From the NCBI GenBank assembly GCA_003168375.1, contig PMSI01000003.1:1-64000 (forward strand): a stretch of 64,000 bases of DNA, read 5' to 3'. Source of the DNA: Vulcanimicrobiota bacterium (GTDB taxonomy: Bacteria; Vulcanimicrobiota; Vulcanimicrobiia; Vulcanimicrobiales; Vulcanimicrobiaceae). A program made the position numbers and the translations under genes. This document shows, piece by piece, positions 6,415 through 15,059 of the stretch (the stretch's first letter is position 1; each line of letters opens with the position of its first letter). Below the pieces are notes generated by a model, which saw only the letters and a program-made list of their open reading frames with translations, was not told the DNA's origin and ran no database searches.

Positions 6415-8358
6415 TTACCCGGACTCCGCTGCGCCGCTCGAATAACGCAGGAGGAACTCGACGATGAGGTCGTCGAGGTCAGCTGCAATCGCGTCGACCG
6501 TGCGGATGACGTTCCGCAGCGCGGCGATGCGTTCTTCGACGGTTGCTTGGTCGTCGTCGCGCGCTGTCCGGGCCGTCGCTGTCTGCACCTGGACCCCGTC
6601 GATCTCGATCTGGATTTTGTCTTTCCAGCGATCGCGGATCTTTGCGAGCTCCTCGCCGACGGCGCGTCCGGTAGCGAGCGCCGAGGCTGTCGCATTTTCG
6701 CGCACATGCGCTACGAGGTGGGCGCAGACGCCCGCCTTGATGCGCTCGTTGAGAGTGTCGTAACGGAGCGTCAGCGCGGCCAGGACGATGGGGACGAGAA
6801 CGAACGGCCCGATGAGCATTGCGCCGGCTAAGGCCAGGCCGAGCCCGGGTGCGATGTTGCGCACCAAATCGGTGAAGGCCAACGTCGTGCCGATCCCGGC
6901 CGCACCGATGTCGACGAGGAGCAAGCCGAGCCCGAGCGAAACGGCGGGGTCGAATGCGGAAGCGGTACGCGGTGACTCCGCCTGCTCAGGTGCGGTACCC
7001 GCGTTGAGATCGCGGTGGATACGCTCGAGGGCCTCGAGGATCGTTTCCGTTCGCCCACGCACATCGGCGGCAATCGTCGTCACGCGCTCGGCGAGCAGCG
7101 GCTTGAGTGTCTGGTTTTGCCAGTCGACCAGTTCCCGGCGAACGTACCCGTTGAGGACGTCGCCGACTTCTCGCGCGACGTCTTGAGCCTGCTGTCGGAG
7201 CTTCGGCAGTGACCACATCGCAGTGACGCGGTGCTCGAGCTGGTGCTCGTTCGCACGCGCGGGCAGGCCCTCGACGATCGTCGCGAGCTTTGCCGACGCT
7301 GACTCTACCACCGCTCGCTCGGCATCGGCCAGGTGCAGATTGAGGCGCGCGATCGCGGTATCGCGCTCCGCTTCGATCAGGGAGAGAGCCTCTTCGGCCG
7401 ACGCATAGCGCCGCGCGACTTCGCTACCGTCGAGGCTGCGCAGCCCGATGAGCTCGCGCGCCGCCTGTGTCGCCGCCAGCGCGTGATTCTTGAGCTCAGC
7501 CGCAGCGTGAAGCAGCTTGACGCGGCCGCTGTCTACGGTGAGGAACTGGGCCAGATCGTGCTCGAAGCGTAAGAACTCGCCGTCCGACGGTTCAGACTCC
7601 GCCTGCCGCGAATCGAGCACACCCCACGCGTTGACGTAGAATATTCGGCGCGTCCCGAATTTGGTCAACGGCCCAAGTGTAGCCGATCCAACGGCCCTTA
7701 CCTTCGTGCTCTCGGTTTCGTTGCGAACCTTGTTGATCTTGTTGCAGACGAAAAAGATGTCGTCGTGTCCGGCCGCACGAATATCCTCGATGACCAGCAA
7801 CTCGCTAGCGAGGACCAATTGCTGGCAATCGAGCACGTAAACCACGGCGTCGGCCCGCCCGAGATATTCGGTTGTTATGCGCTCGCTCAGCATCGACGCG
7901 TTCAGGCCGGGACTGTCGATCATGACGATCCCTTCGCGGCACAGGTCGAGCGGCCAGTAGATCTCGGCCTTTAGGTATTTCGGCTCGGCATCGTGCACGA
8001 CTACGATCTCGCGTTCGAGCTCCGAGATGGGCACTTCGTCGTAGCCCCCTTCTATGCGGTGCAGGATCGCCTTCGGCTCGGGGCCCCACTTGATCTCGCA
8101 AACGATCGCGGTCGTCTCGACCGCGAACGCGGGAAGGATGGCGCGGCCGAGCATTGCGTTGATCACGGTGCTCTTTCCGGTGCTGAACTCGCCGACGACG
8201 AGCAGCTTGAAATTGTCGCTGCGAAGCCGTTCCTGGAGCTTCTCGATGGCAACGAGGCGGCTGGAAAGATCGAGCGGTTCGAACACGGCAGCGAGCGCCT
8301 CGGTCAGCTCGAGGAGCGTCTCTCGGCGGCCTTGGAATTCGGCATACGGGTCAGTCAT
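6415..8358 (-). CDS. Dynamin-like GTPase with membrane segment (second gene of operon)
   Basis: 647 aa. P-loop GEFSTGKS (56-63), VETTAIVC, DSPG (148-151), NKIN (206-209). Long helical regions flank a strongly hydrophobic stretch at about 480-540 (LGLGLLLVDIGAAGIG, then GLALAGAMLIGPFVLVPIVLAAL) that fits the membrane paddle of bacterial dynamins. GTP-driven membrane binding or remodelling is the expected activity. The ATG overlaps the stop codon of the first gene (ATGA at 8358-8355), so translation is coupled and stoichiometric expression is likely. Confidence 0.88.
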   Translation of the reverse strand: MTDPYAEFQGRRETLLELTEALAAVFEPLDLSSRLVAIEKLQERLRSDNFKLLVVGEFSTGKSTVINAMLGRAILPAFAVETTAIVCEIKWGPEPKAILHRIEGGYDEVPISELEREIVVVHDAEPKYLKAEIYWPLDLCREGIVMIDSPGLNASMLSERITTEYLGRADAVVYVLDCQQLVLASELLVIEDIRAAGHDDIFFVCNKINKVRNETESTKVRAVGSATLGPLTKFGTRRIFYVNAWGVLDSRQAESEPSDGEFLRFEHDLAQFLTVDSGRVKLLHAAAELKNHALAATQAARELIGLRSLDGSEVARRYASAEEALSLIEAERDTAIARLNLHLADAERAVVESASAKLATIVEGLPARANEHQLEHRVTAMWSLPKLRQQAQDVAREVGDVLNGYVRRELVDWQNQTLKPLLAERVTTIAADVRGRTETILEALERIHRDLNAGTAPEQAESPRTASAFDPAVSLGLGLLLVDIGAAGIGTTLAFTDLVRNIAPGLGLALAGAMLIGPFVLVPIVLAALTLRYDTLNERIKAGVCAHLVAHVRENATASALATGRAVGEELAKIRDRWKDKIQIEIDGVQVQTATARTARDDDQATVEERIAALRNVIRTVDAIAADLDDLIVEFLLRYSSGAAESG

Positions 8359-10139
8359 CGCTTCGCTGCGTCCGCGACGAGCGCGGTGAGGATCGTGCCG
8401 CGCAGCGCGCCCGTGCGCTCTCTGGCGGCCGCCCAGTCGTCGACGCGCAGCGACGGTGAGGGCGCACAGGCGAGCGCTACGCGATCACGCTCGAGTTGGT
8501 CCAACGATGCGCCGCAGGCGTTCACGACGTTCGTGTAGCTTTCGCGTAACCGTTTGAAGGCTGCGGGTTCGTAGGCGCTAAGAGCCCGCTCGAGACAGGT
8601 ACGCACAGCTGCCCGCAGCGCGGGACGCTGCTCGTCGACGCTACGAATCAACAGCCATTCCTCGGCGGCGGCTGCTCCCAGCCCTGCAGCGACCGCAATC
8701 GGTCCCGCGCCCAACACGGTCATCACCACGAGGACAGCGGCGGCTCCGGCGCGCCAGGCGAAGCGCAATCGGTGGATGTCGGTGAGCTGGAGCTTCTCCC
8801 CCGGCGTCGCGACGTCATCGAGTGCGCGCAGTTCGGCGGGGTCGTGAGAGACGCCCGCAAGCTCGTTCGCGAGATCGCTACGGAGCTGCGCGTCGAGCTG
8901 TTCGGTGTCGTCCGCGAGGATCCGCGCCGCGCGCTGGTCCAGCCTGCCGCAGATCGCGAGGATCTCACGGCGGAGCCGGAGCGGCTGGCGGTGCCACCAG
9001 CGCCGGGGATCGTCCTCGTGCGCGATCTCGTCGTCGAGCGCTGCGGCGAGTTGCCGGTGAGCGTCGCGCAGTTCGGCCCGCAGCGACCCTTCCGCGCGGC
9101 GTTCGCGTTCTTGAAACTCGACCGTGAGGGACTCCAGCCGCAGGCGCACGCGCTTGAAAGCCACCACGAGGGCGGCCTGACGCGCCGTGCGCTCGTCGTC
9201 GTCGAGGCGCACCTCGCGCTCACCCTGTTCGGCATGGGCGTGGAGCGCATCCAGGGCGGCGACCAGCTGTTCGGCGACTTGCCGGGCCCGTTGGGCGGGG
9301 CGATCGCCGGCCCGGGAGATACGGCGAATCTCCGCGCGGATCGCTTCGATCTCCGCCGATCCGTCACCGCCGGTGAGGCTCATCGTTGGCAGGACCGAAA
9401 TGTCGGGCGAGATCGCCGCCACCTTGCGGCGAACCGACTCCAGAACGGCCCCGCGTTCGCCTGCCGGCGGCACGTCGAGATGGGTCACCGCGACGGCTGC
9501 ACGCGCGGCGCTCCCGCCGATGATCTGCTCCACGAGGAGCTCGTGCTCGGTCCGAGTGAACGCGCGGGACGCGGTGACGGTGAGCAACGCGGCGTCGCAA
9601 CGCAGCAGCGCTTCGGTCGCCAGAGCGGCGTGGCGTTCGTCGAGCCCGCCGAACCCGGGTGTGTCGAGAAGCTCGATCCCGTTTTCGCGCAACAGCGGCC
9701 GGTCGACGACGAGGCGCACGTGTGCTTCCGGCCCGTCCGCCGGTCCTCCTGACTCCGGGGCGAGCAGATCGGCCCAGCTCTCGGGAACGCACGGCACCGA
9801 CTCGCGCGAACCGTCGCGGCGGCGTATTTCCATCGTGGTGGGCTCGCCCCCGGCGATCGACGTCACGACCGCCGTCGTTGCGACATCGCCGACCGGCAGC
9901 AGATCGTCCAGGTCCAGCAAACGATTGAGCAACGCCGACTTGCCGGTGCTGAGCTGACCGACGACCGCGAGCCGAAAACCCGCAGCTCGCCGCAGGGCCT
10001 CGATCTCGCGAAGACGCCCTACGACCTCGGCGCTGCCTACGAGAGTAGCGAGATCGGCCGCCTCCCGCAGCCAAGCGCCGAGCGACGCTGATGTCCGCGT
10101 CCAGCCACCGTCGTGGTGCGAAGAGGCCGTATGATCCAT
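8355..10139 (-). CDS. Dynamin-like GTPase (first gene of operon, divergent paralog)
   Basis: 594 aa. P-loop GQLSTGKS (61-68), VATTAVV, DTPG (159-162) and a G4 of THLD (219-222), which is unusual for the family. It has long charged helices (EQGEREVRLDDDERTARQ, FQERERRAEGSLRAELRDAH) and a hydrophobic hairpin at about 465-495 (AGAAAVLVVMTVLGAGPIAVAAGLGAAAAEEWLL). It is only distantly related to the other two proteins, so the operon combines two classes of dynamin. Two adjacent perfect palindromes lie 33-52 bp upstream of the ATG. Confidence 0.85.
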   Translation of the reverse strand: MDHTASSHHDGGWTRTSASLGAWLREAADLATLVGSAEVVGRLREIEALRRAAGFRLAVVGQLSTGKSALLNRLLDLDDLLPVGDVATTAVVTSIAGGEPTTMEIRRRDGSRESVPCVPESWADLLAPESGGPADGPEAHVRLVVDRPLLRENGIELLDTPGFGGLDERHAALATEALLRCDAALLTVTASRAFTRTEHELLVEQIIGGSAARAAVAVTHLDVPPAGERGAVLESVRRKVAAISPDISVLPTMSLTGGDGSAEIEAIRAEIRRISRAGDRPAQRARQVAEQLVAALDALHAHAEQGEREVRLDDDERTARQAALVVAFKRVRLRLESLTVEFQERERRAEGSLRAELRDAHRQLAAALDDEIAHEDDPRRWWHRQPLRLRREILAICGRLDQRAARILADDTEQLDAQLRSDLANELAGVSHDPAELRALDDVATPGEKLQLTDIHRLRFAWRAGAAAVLVVMTVLGAGPIAVAAGLGAAAAEEWLLIRSVDEQRPALRAAVRTCLERALSAYEPAAFKRLRESYTNVVNACGASLDQLERDRVALACAPSPSLRVDDWAAARERTGALRGTILTALVADAAKR

Positions 10140-10171
10140 CGCCCTCGTGTCCCGTTCACGTTCCCGTGGTA

Positions 10172-10191
10172 CGCAATTGCGCGGACGTCCG
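10172..10191. promoter_or_regulatory. Two back-to-back 10-bp palindromes upstream of the dynamin operon
   Basis: CGCAATTGCG (10172-10181) is followed at once by CGGACGTCCG (10182-10191), both perfect. They lie in the 100-bp gap between the peroxiredoxin stop and the dynamin ATG. The arrangement looks like a double operator, but no regulator gene is nearby. Confidence 0.4.
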
Positions 10192-10239
10192 TACTACGAC
10201 GAACGGTGCGCTCGGCCTGCGCCCCGGGGCGACCGCAGG

Positions 10240-10743
10240 TTATTCGTTCAGCTTCGCGAGCTCCTCGAAGATGACGGCCTCGTCGGGCTGCTCCTTGCCC
10301 TCGTGGACGTCGATGTAGCGCACGATCCCGGCTTTGTCGATGATGAAGATCGCGCGCTCGGCGCAACCGATCGGACGCAGGACGCCGTAGCGTTCGGCGA
10401 CCGCACCGTGCGGATAGAAGTCGCTCAGAAGCGGATAGGTGATGCCGCCGATCTGCTGGGCCCAGGCGGCATTGGAGAAACGGGAATCGATGGAAACGCC
10501 CACGACCTGGGCGTCATGCGTACGAAAGCGATCGAGCTCGCGTTCGTACGTCGGCATCTGGCTGCTTCAAACGCCGGTGAAGGCGAACGGATAGAACGCG
10601 ATCACCACGTTGGTGCCGCGCTTCTGGGAGAGCGTGAACTCCTCGCCCGTGTGCGAGCTGAGGGTGAAATCAGGAGCGGGATCGCCGACCTTGAGCGTCG
10701 GCGTCTCGGAGGCCTTGGACGTGCGGCCCTTTTCGATTGCCAT
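10240..10743 (-). CDS. Selenocysteine-containing peroxiredoxin (AhpE-like)
   Basis: Read through one in-frame TGA (10569-10567), this is a full-length 167-aa peroxiredoxin: [29 protein letters not shown]59[14 protein letters not shown], [38 protein letters not shown]. The Sec falls exactly at the peroxidatic Cys of AhpE/1-Cys peroxiredoxins (FTGxC). Residues on both sides of the TGA are family-like and in the same frame, which argues against a nonsense mutation. A SECIS-like hairpin follows at the right distance. The enzyme would reduce peroxides in the cytoplasm; a single Cys in [10 protein letters not shown] is a possible resolving residue. Decoding needs selA, selB, selC and selD elsewhere in the genome. 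Confidence 0.9.
10519..10550 (-). promoter_or_regulatory. Bacterial SECIS-like hairpin for Sec insertion
   Basis: On the coding strand an 8-bp stem (CGTACGAA/TTCGTACG), a single C·T mismatch and a 4-bp stem (GCGA/TCGC) carry a 6-base apical loop, GCTCGA. The loop begins 30 bases after the TGA, and its first base is G. Both features match what SelB-recognised bacterial SECIS elements require (loop roughly 16-37 bases from UGA, G in the first two loop positions). The hairpin is inside the reading frame, as expected in bacteria. Confidence 0.85.
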
Positions 10744-10812
10744 GCGCGAAGCTTTATCCCCGTGCCGCCCCGACGCCTGGGGCCCGCTCCCGCGGTCGGC
10801 GAAGTCCGGCCC

Positions 10813-12423
10813 ATGATCGCCGAATCGACCGCTGCCGCCGTCCACCTGCGCGCGCTCGACCCGTTCGACTTTCTGGAGCGCGCCGCGTTCGTCTACCCCG
10901 AGAAGGTCGCCCTGATCGACGGCGACGTGCGCCGCACGTACCCGCAGTTTCTCGAACGCGTCAACCGGCTGGCCGCCGGCCTGCAGGCGATGGGGATTCG
11001 GGACGGCGAGCGCGTCGCGGTGATCTCGCCGAACACTTCGATGGTGCTCGAAGCGACCTACGCCGCGCCGCGTGCCAACGGCGTCCTCGTCGCGCTCAAC
11101 ACGCGGCTCGCGCCGGAGGAGATCGACTACATCCTGGGGCATTGCGGCGCCTCGCTGCTGCTGTACGACCACGAGCTGGACGGTCTCGCCGCGCGGCTCG
11201 GTGCCGCGATCCCGCGCGTTCGCGTCGCGCCGGCCGGCGAGCCGCCGCGGGACGGCGCGTTCGACTACGAGCGCCTACTCGCCCAGGCGGATCCCGCCGC
11301 GCTCGTCCCGCGCGTCGTCGCCGAGGACGACACGATCTCGATCAACTATACCAGCGGCACGACCGGGAAGCCGAAGGGCGTGATGTACACGTTCCGCGGC
11401 GCGTACCTCAACGCGCTGGCCGAGATCTTCCACGCGAACTTGCGCCCGGAGAGCGTCTATCTGTGGACGCTGCCGATGTTCCACTGCAACGGTTGGTGCT
11501 TTCCGTGGGCCGTCACCGCCGCCGGTGCAACGCACGTCTGCCTGCGCAAGGTCGATGCGGTCGGGATCAACCATGGCGTGCAGGTGGAAGGCGTGACGCA
11601 CTTCTGCGCGGCGCCGACGGTGCTGATCGGTCTCGTGAACCATCCCGATACGGTGCCGTTCCCGCATCCCGTCGTCGTCACGACCGCCGGCGCGCCGCCC
11701 GCTCCCGCCACAATCGCGCAGATGGAGGCGCTCGGCGCGGACCTGCACCACGTGTACGGACTCACCGAGGTGTACGGGCCGATCACCGAATGCGCCTGGC
11801 ACAGCCCGCAATGGGACGGCTTCCCGGGCGCCGAGCGGGCGCGGCTGCGCAGCCGCCAAGGCGTTCCGATGGTGACGCTCGGCGTGCGCGACGTGCGCGT
11901 CGTGAGCGGAGACTTCGAAGACGTGCCGTGGGACGCCAAAACGCAGGGCGAGATCGTCCTGCGCGGTAACAACGTGATGAAAGGCTACTACGCCGATCCG
12001 GCCGCGACGGCGAAGGCGTTCGAGGGCGGCTGGTTCCACTCGGGTGACATCGCCGTACGGCATTCCGACGGATACATCGAGATCGTCGACCGCGCCAAGG
12101 ACGTGATCATCAGCGGCGGCGAGAACATCTCGACGCAGCAGGTCGAGAAGGTGCTCCTCGAGCACGACGCCGTGCTCGAGTGCGCCGTCGTCGCCGTCCC
12201 CGACGAGAAGTGGGGCGAGGTCGCGAAAGCGTTCGTGACGCTGAAGCCCGGCCGCACGCTCGATGCCGACGAGCTGCGCGCGTTCGCGCGCGAGCGCATC
12301 GCTGCGTTCAAGGTCCCCAAGACCGTCGAGTTCAGCGAGCTCCCGAAGACCTCGACCGGCAAGATCCAGAAGTACGTCCTGCGCGAGCGCGAGTGGAAAG
12401 GCCGCGACAAGCGCGTCAACTGA
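10813..12423 (+). CDS. Medium/long-chain acyl-CoA synthetase (AMP-binding)
   Basis: 536 aa, ANL superfamily. The P-loop-like [11 protein letters not shown] (about 180-190), the [10 protein letters not shown] region, YHSGD-type motif [20 protein letters not shown] and the C-terminal catalytic-Lys motif [11 protein letters not shown] are all present. It activates a carboxylic acid as the adenylate and then the CoA thioester. The closest architectures are fatty-acid/acyl-CoA synthetases such as AlkK-type medium-chain ligases. The frame is open far upstream (to 10147), but that region overlaps the peroxiredoxin on the other strand; the ATG at 10813 matches the family N-terminus. Confidence 0.88.
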   Translation: MIAESTAAAVHLRALDPFDFLERAAFVYPEKVALIDGDVRRTYPQFLERVNRLAAGLQAMGIRDGERVAVISPNTSMVLEATYAAPRANGVLVALNTRLAPEEIDYILGHCGASLLLYDHELDGLAARLGAAIPRVRVAPAGEPPRDGAFDYERLLAQADPAALVPRVVAEDDTISINYTSGTTGKPKGVMYTFRGAYLNALAEIFHANLRPESVYLWTLPMFHCNGWCFPWAVTAAGATHVCLRKVDAVGINHGVQVEGVTHFCAAPTVLIGLVNHPDTVPFPHPVVVTTAGAPPAPATIAQMEALGADLHHVYGLTEVYGPITECAWHSPQWDGFPGAERARLRSRQGVPMVTLGVRDVRVVSGDFEDVPWDAKTQGEIVLRGNNVMKGYYADPAATAKAFEGGWFHSGDIAVRHSDGYIEIVDRAKDVIISGGENISTQQVEKVLLEHDAVLECAVVAVPDEKWGEVAKAFVTLKPGRTLDADELRAFARERIAAFKVPKTVEFSELPKTSTGKIQKYVLREREWKGRDKRVN

Positions 12424-12439
12424 CCGCCGGGCCCGCCCC

Positions 12440-13096
12440 TTACGTATCCCCGAGCAGATTCTCGTCGATCCACCGGATGACCGCTGCGTTGTCACCGTGG
12501 TGCTTTTCGGCGTCGCTCCACGCGATCTTGAAGTCGGCTACGAAGGGGTCTGCGACGCCGCCGCAGGCGAGCAGGAAGCCCTTAAGGCGACCCTTGGTCC
12601 GGAGCTCGACGCCCTGATGCATCATGACCGTGCGCCCGTCGCTGATGGCGTACTTTAGCGGCAGCAAATCCTCGCTGATGCGGGCTTGATAATTGTTGGG
12701 GTAATCGCGGAGTGCGTCTCTCCACTTCGCGAACATCCTCCGTGCTTGGTCCTTCGAAATCTGCACGTCTCCGTGGAGTGGCTTCTCCGCGTACGCTCGC
12801 AGCTCGGAGGCCGAGTAGACCTCGCGGCATACTAAGGAGCCGTCATTCATTGCAGCAGAAAATGCTGCTCTTCGCTCGCGTTGCTCATCGACGTATGCCT
12901 TGAGCTCGGTGCTTTGGTCAGCGTACCGCCCGCGGCCAATGGTTTCAATCGTGTCGTCATCCTTGAAGACGATGAACATCCGTTGCGCGAGGCGGTCGAG
13001 CGTCCGGGCGCCGGACTCCAGCCTTTGAACGAGTTCCTTGAATTCGTCCTGTGAGTGTGCGAAGCCGATCGTAGCAATGGTTTCCGTGCCGACCAT
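12440..13096 (-). CDS. Hypothetical protein (218 aa)
   Basis: No family is recognised. The chosen ATG has GGAAGGGG eight bases upstream; a GTG at 13189 would add 31 residues. The protein is soluble, with mixed helices (ELVQRLESGARTLDRLAQRMFIVF, ELKAYVDEQRERRAAF) and a C-terminal VADFKIAWSDAEKHHGDNAAVIRWIDENLLG. Base composition is less GC-rich than the flanks, as in the genes that follow, suggesting it belongs to the same acquired segment. It is convergent with the acyl-CoA synthetase. Confidence 0.5.
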   Translation of the reverse strand: MVGTETIATIGFAHSQDEFKELVQRLESGARTLDRLAQRMFIVFKDDDTIETIGRGRYADQSTELKAYVDEQRERRAAFSAAMNDGSLVCREVYSASELRAYAEKPLHGDVQISKDQARRMFAKWRDALRDYPNNYQARISEDLLPLKYAISDGRTVMMHQGVELRTKGRLKGFLLACGGVADPFVADFKIAWSDAEKHHGDNAAVIRWIDENLLGDT

Positions 13097-13243
13097 TCCA
13101 TGCACCCCTTCCGCGCTGTGCGCGACTGTCGCCGCCCTTACCTTACAGGGATTCGCTGCCTTCCCGGCGCTCGCAATGCTCACCTGCACTAGCAGTCGGG
13201 TCGGCAGAAGTGGCTTCGAGCCGCCCTGCCAACGGCGTTATTA

Positions 13244-13364
13244 CCGAACAAGCTGGAAAGCGCTACGACTCCCTAGAGGGGAGAACCAACCGTGCTCCGA
13301 AGGCGCCGACCACATTGCGAAGCCACAGGGTTCGCTGCAACGGCATTTGGGGGTGCGAGATGCA
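13244..13364 (+). ncRNA. Conserved structured leader, copy 1
   Basis: About 120 bp of this 318-bp gap recur at 14890-15010, each copy ahead of one of two paralogous genes. A 35-base block is identical and contains the hairpin CTCCC-TAGAG-GGGAG (13269-13283). A second hairpin, GCGAA...TTCGC (13317-13335), is kept in both copies while its inner bases change in compensating fashion. This looks like a cis-acting RNA such as a riboswitch or attenuator. I could not match it to a known riboswitch consensus by eye. Confidence 0.55.
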
Positions 13365-13414
13365 TCGTCTGTACGGCGCGATTTTGACGCGTTGTGTTCG
13401 CGCGGTTTCCTGAA

Positions 13415-14737
13415 ATGAGTTCACTGGTCACACTCGGGAGGTGGATTTCCGCGCGCCTCGGCGATGCGGTCCGGTTTTGTGGAAAGCGGCTGTTGGACGC
13501 GGTTGGTTATGTAGCGAAGAACAAACGGCTCTATGCCATTGTAACGATCGTCGGCGTTGTGCTCACTTTGTTTGGCCATCTCGGGCCCAGCCTCGCAAGC
13601 CGTTTCCCGTGGATCGGTCAGGATATCGGGCCGGTCTACGTGTCCTATTTCTGGCTGAAGGCCATGTTTTTCGACATTCCCCTTCCGCACACGTTTATGT
13701 TCGGAGTGGCGCAGTCGACACTCGCGAGCCTGTGGTTCGCATGGACCGCGTATCTCAACCGTGCGCTCATCAGATCGCTTCTCAAACCGCCGGCTCTACG
13801 TATGATCGCACCGATGTCGGTCGCGATGACACCAGTGCTGTTGGCGCGTGACCGAAAGCTGTGGGAGGATCACGATATCAACCTCGACCTTGATTTCAGC
13901 ATGACCGGATACCGCGCGCTCGAAGAGCTAAGTCGCGGCAAGTGTCACATCGCCATTGCGGGCGACTATGCATTCTGTCACTTCCTCGGCGCCCAAAAGC
14001 TCCACGGCCACGAATGGGAGCATCTGTATCTCGTGCTGCCGTTCGCCAGAGTACGCGATCAAGTGAAGCTGCTGGCGCGGAAGAAACCCGGGTCGATCGC
14101 GCCGCCGGCCTTGAGCGCGCTGCGGGGCCAGCGCGTGGCCTACTGGGAGAACTCGGTCCAGGCGGAATTCCTGAAGAAGATCGAGCTGGACTGCAAGTGT
14201 GGAGCGAGTGATAATGCGCCGCTGATCAACTTCATCGCGGATGTGGCGAGCGACGAAGCTAAAGCGTGCGTCTTGGTCGAACCGTATTTTCTAGCCAAAG
14301 AAAAGGTCGGTTTCGAAACCATCGACGTCGGGGCCAACGGTACGATGGATTGGTACATGTGTGCCGTGCTGAAAAAGAACAGCTTCGAAAAATATGCCGA
14401 AACGGAAAGCGCACTGCGCACTGTAATCGCGGAAGCATGCAAGGCGGTGGAAAACGATCGCAACGGTGCGATGAAGATTTGTGCTCGCTTCATTTTGTGC
14501 GAGTTTACCGGCATCGACGGCGACGCGCTCGCAGCTGAGTACGGCGCGCAGAGCATGCCCAGCAAAAAGGAGCTCGAGGACCCCGAATGCCGGAAGCCAA
14601 CGATCGATTTTCGGCAGCTCACGCAGGATGAGTTCATTGGTCGGATGGACAGGCTCAAGTCGGACGAGTCGGTGAACGGGCTGGTGCGTCAAGGAGCAAC
14701 TGTAATCTATCAAGCAAAGGACCGCGTACTCTTATGA
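13415..14737 (+). CDS. Membrane-anchored NMT1/SsuA-like binding protein, paralog A
   Basis: 440 aa. The N-terminal part has a transmembrane helix at about 38-60 (LYAIVTIVGVVLTLFGHLGPSLA) and a second hydrophobic segment at about 88-112 (FMFGVAQSTLASLWFAWTAYL). From about residue 125 it resembles the periplasmic binding proteins of nitrate/sulfonate/thiamine-precursor ABC importers: MSVAMTPVLLARDRKLWEDHDINLDLDFSMTGYRALEELSRGKCHIAIAGDYAF. Ordinary members are secreted, so the anchor is unusual. The ATG begins after the conserved leader. The paralog and a complete ABC importer follow, suggesting an accessory receptor or sensor. Its GC content is lower than that of its surroundings. Confidence 0.65.
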   Translation: MSSLVTLGRWISARLGDAVRFCGKRLLDAVGYVAKNKRLYAIVTIVGVVLTLFGHLGPSLASRFPWIGQDIGPVYVSYFWLKAMFFDIPLPHTFMFGVAQSTLASLWFAWTAYLNRALIRSLLKPPALRMIAPMSVAMTPVLLARDRKLWEDHDINLDLDFSMTGYRALEELSRGKCHIAIAGDYAFCHFLGAQKLHGHEWEHLYLVLPFARVRDQVKLLARKKPGSIAPPALSALRGQRVAYWENSVQAEFLKKIELDCKCGASDNAPLINFIADVASDEAKACVLVEPYFLAKEKVGFETIDVGANGTMDWYMCAVLKKNSFEKYAETESALRTVIAEACKAVENDRNGAMKICARFILCEFTGIDGDALAAEYGAQSMPSKKELEDPECRKPTIDFRQLTQDEFIGRMDRLKSDESVNGLVRQGATVIYQAKDRVLL

Positions 14738-14889
14738 CGGAGTGAGTGCGGCCGGGCCGCGCCCGCGAACGCGCAGGTTCATCCCTCTGCTGGCCGTTAA
14801 GGAGTTAGCGCACATTACGCGCTCGAAATGGACACCACGCGACCAGACCCGATGGCCGGTGCTTTTTGCGGTCGCGCGGTCGCCGGGTT

Positions 14890-15010
14890 CCGAACCAAGC
14901 GGGGAAGCGCTACGACTCCCTAGAGGGGAGAACCAACCGCCATCCGAAGCGGCCGACGACCTTGCGAAAACCATCTGGTTCGCTGCAGCGGCATTCGGGG
15001 TGCGATATGC
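14890..15010 (+). ncRNA. Conserved structured leader, copy 2
   Basis: This is the second copy of the element at 13244-13364, inside the 322-bp gap before paralog B. The CTCCC-TAGAG-GGGAG hairpin (14916-14930) is identical. The second hairpin is GCGAA-(A)ACCA-TC-TGGT-TCGC (14964-14983), where copy 1 has different inner bases that still pair. The leader and its gene were evidently duplicated as a unit. The rest of the gap shows nothing recognisable. Confidence 0.55.
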
Positions 15011-15059
15011 CTCATGGGTACTCTTCGATTTTGATTCGCCGCGGGCGCGTGGAATTCTG

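Noticed and set aside
10567-10569. Peroxiredoxin split into two genes or broken by a nonsense mutation
   Set aside because: Both halves are in one frame, the residue lost is precisely the catalytic Cys, and a SECIS-like hairpin follows at the right distance; selenocysteine explains all of this better.
10147-10812. N-terminal extension of the acyl-CoA synthetase frame
   Set aside because: It runs antisense through the peroxiredoxin gene and does not resemble AMP-binding enzymes; the family begins at 10813.
13244-15010. Leaders as TPP, guanidine-I, glycine or c-di-AMP riboswitches
   Set aside because: I compared the conserved block with the consensus motifs I know (for example CTGAGA, CTAGGGTTCCG, GGGGTGAATC) and found no convincing match; a covariance search would decide.
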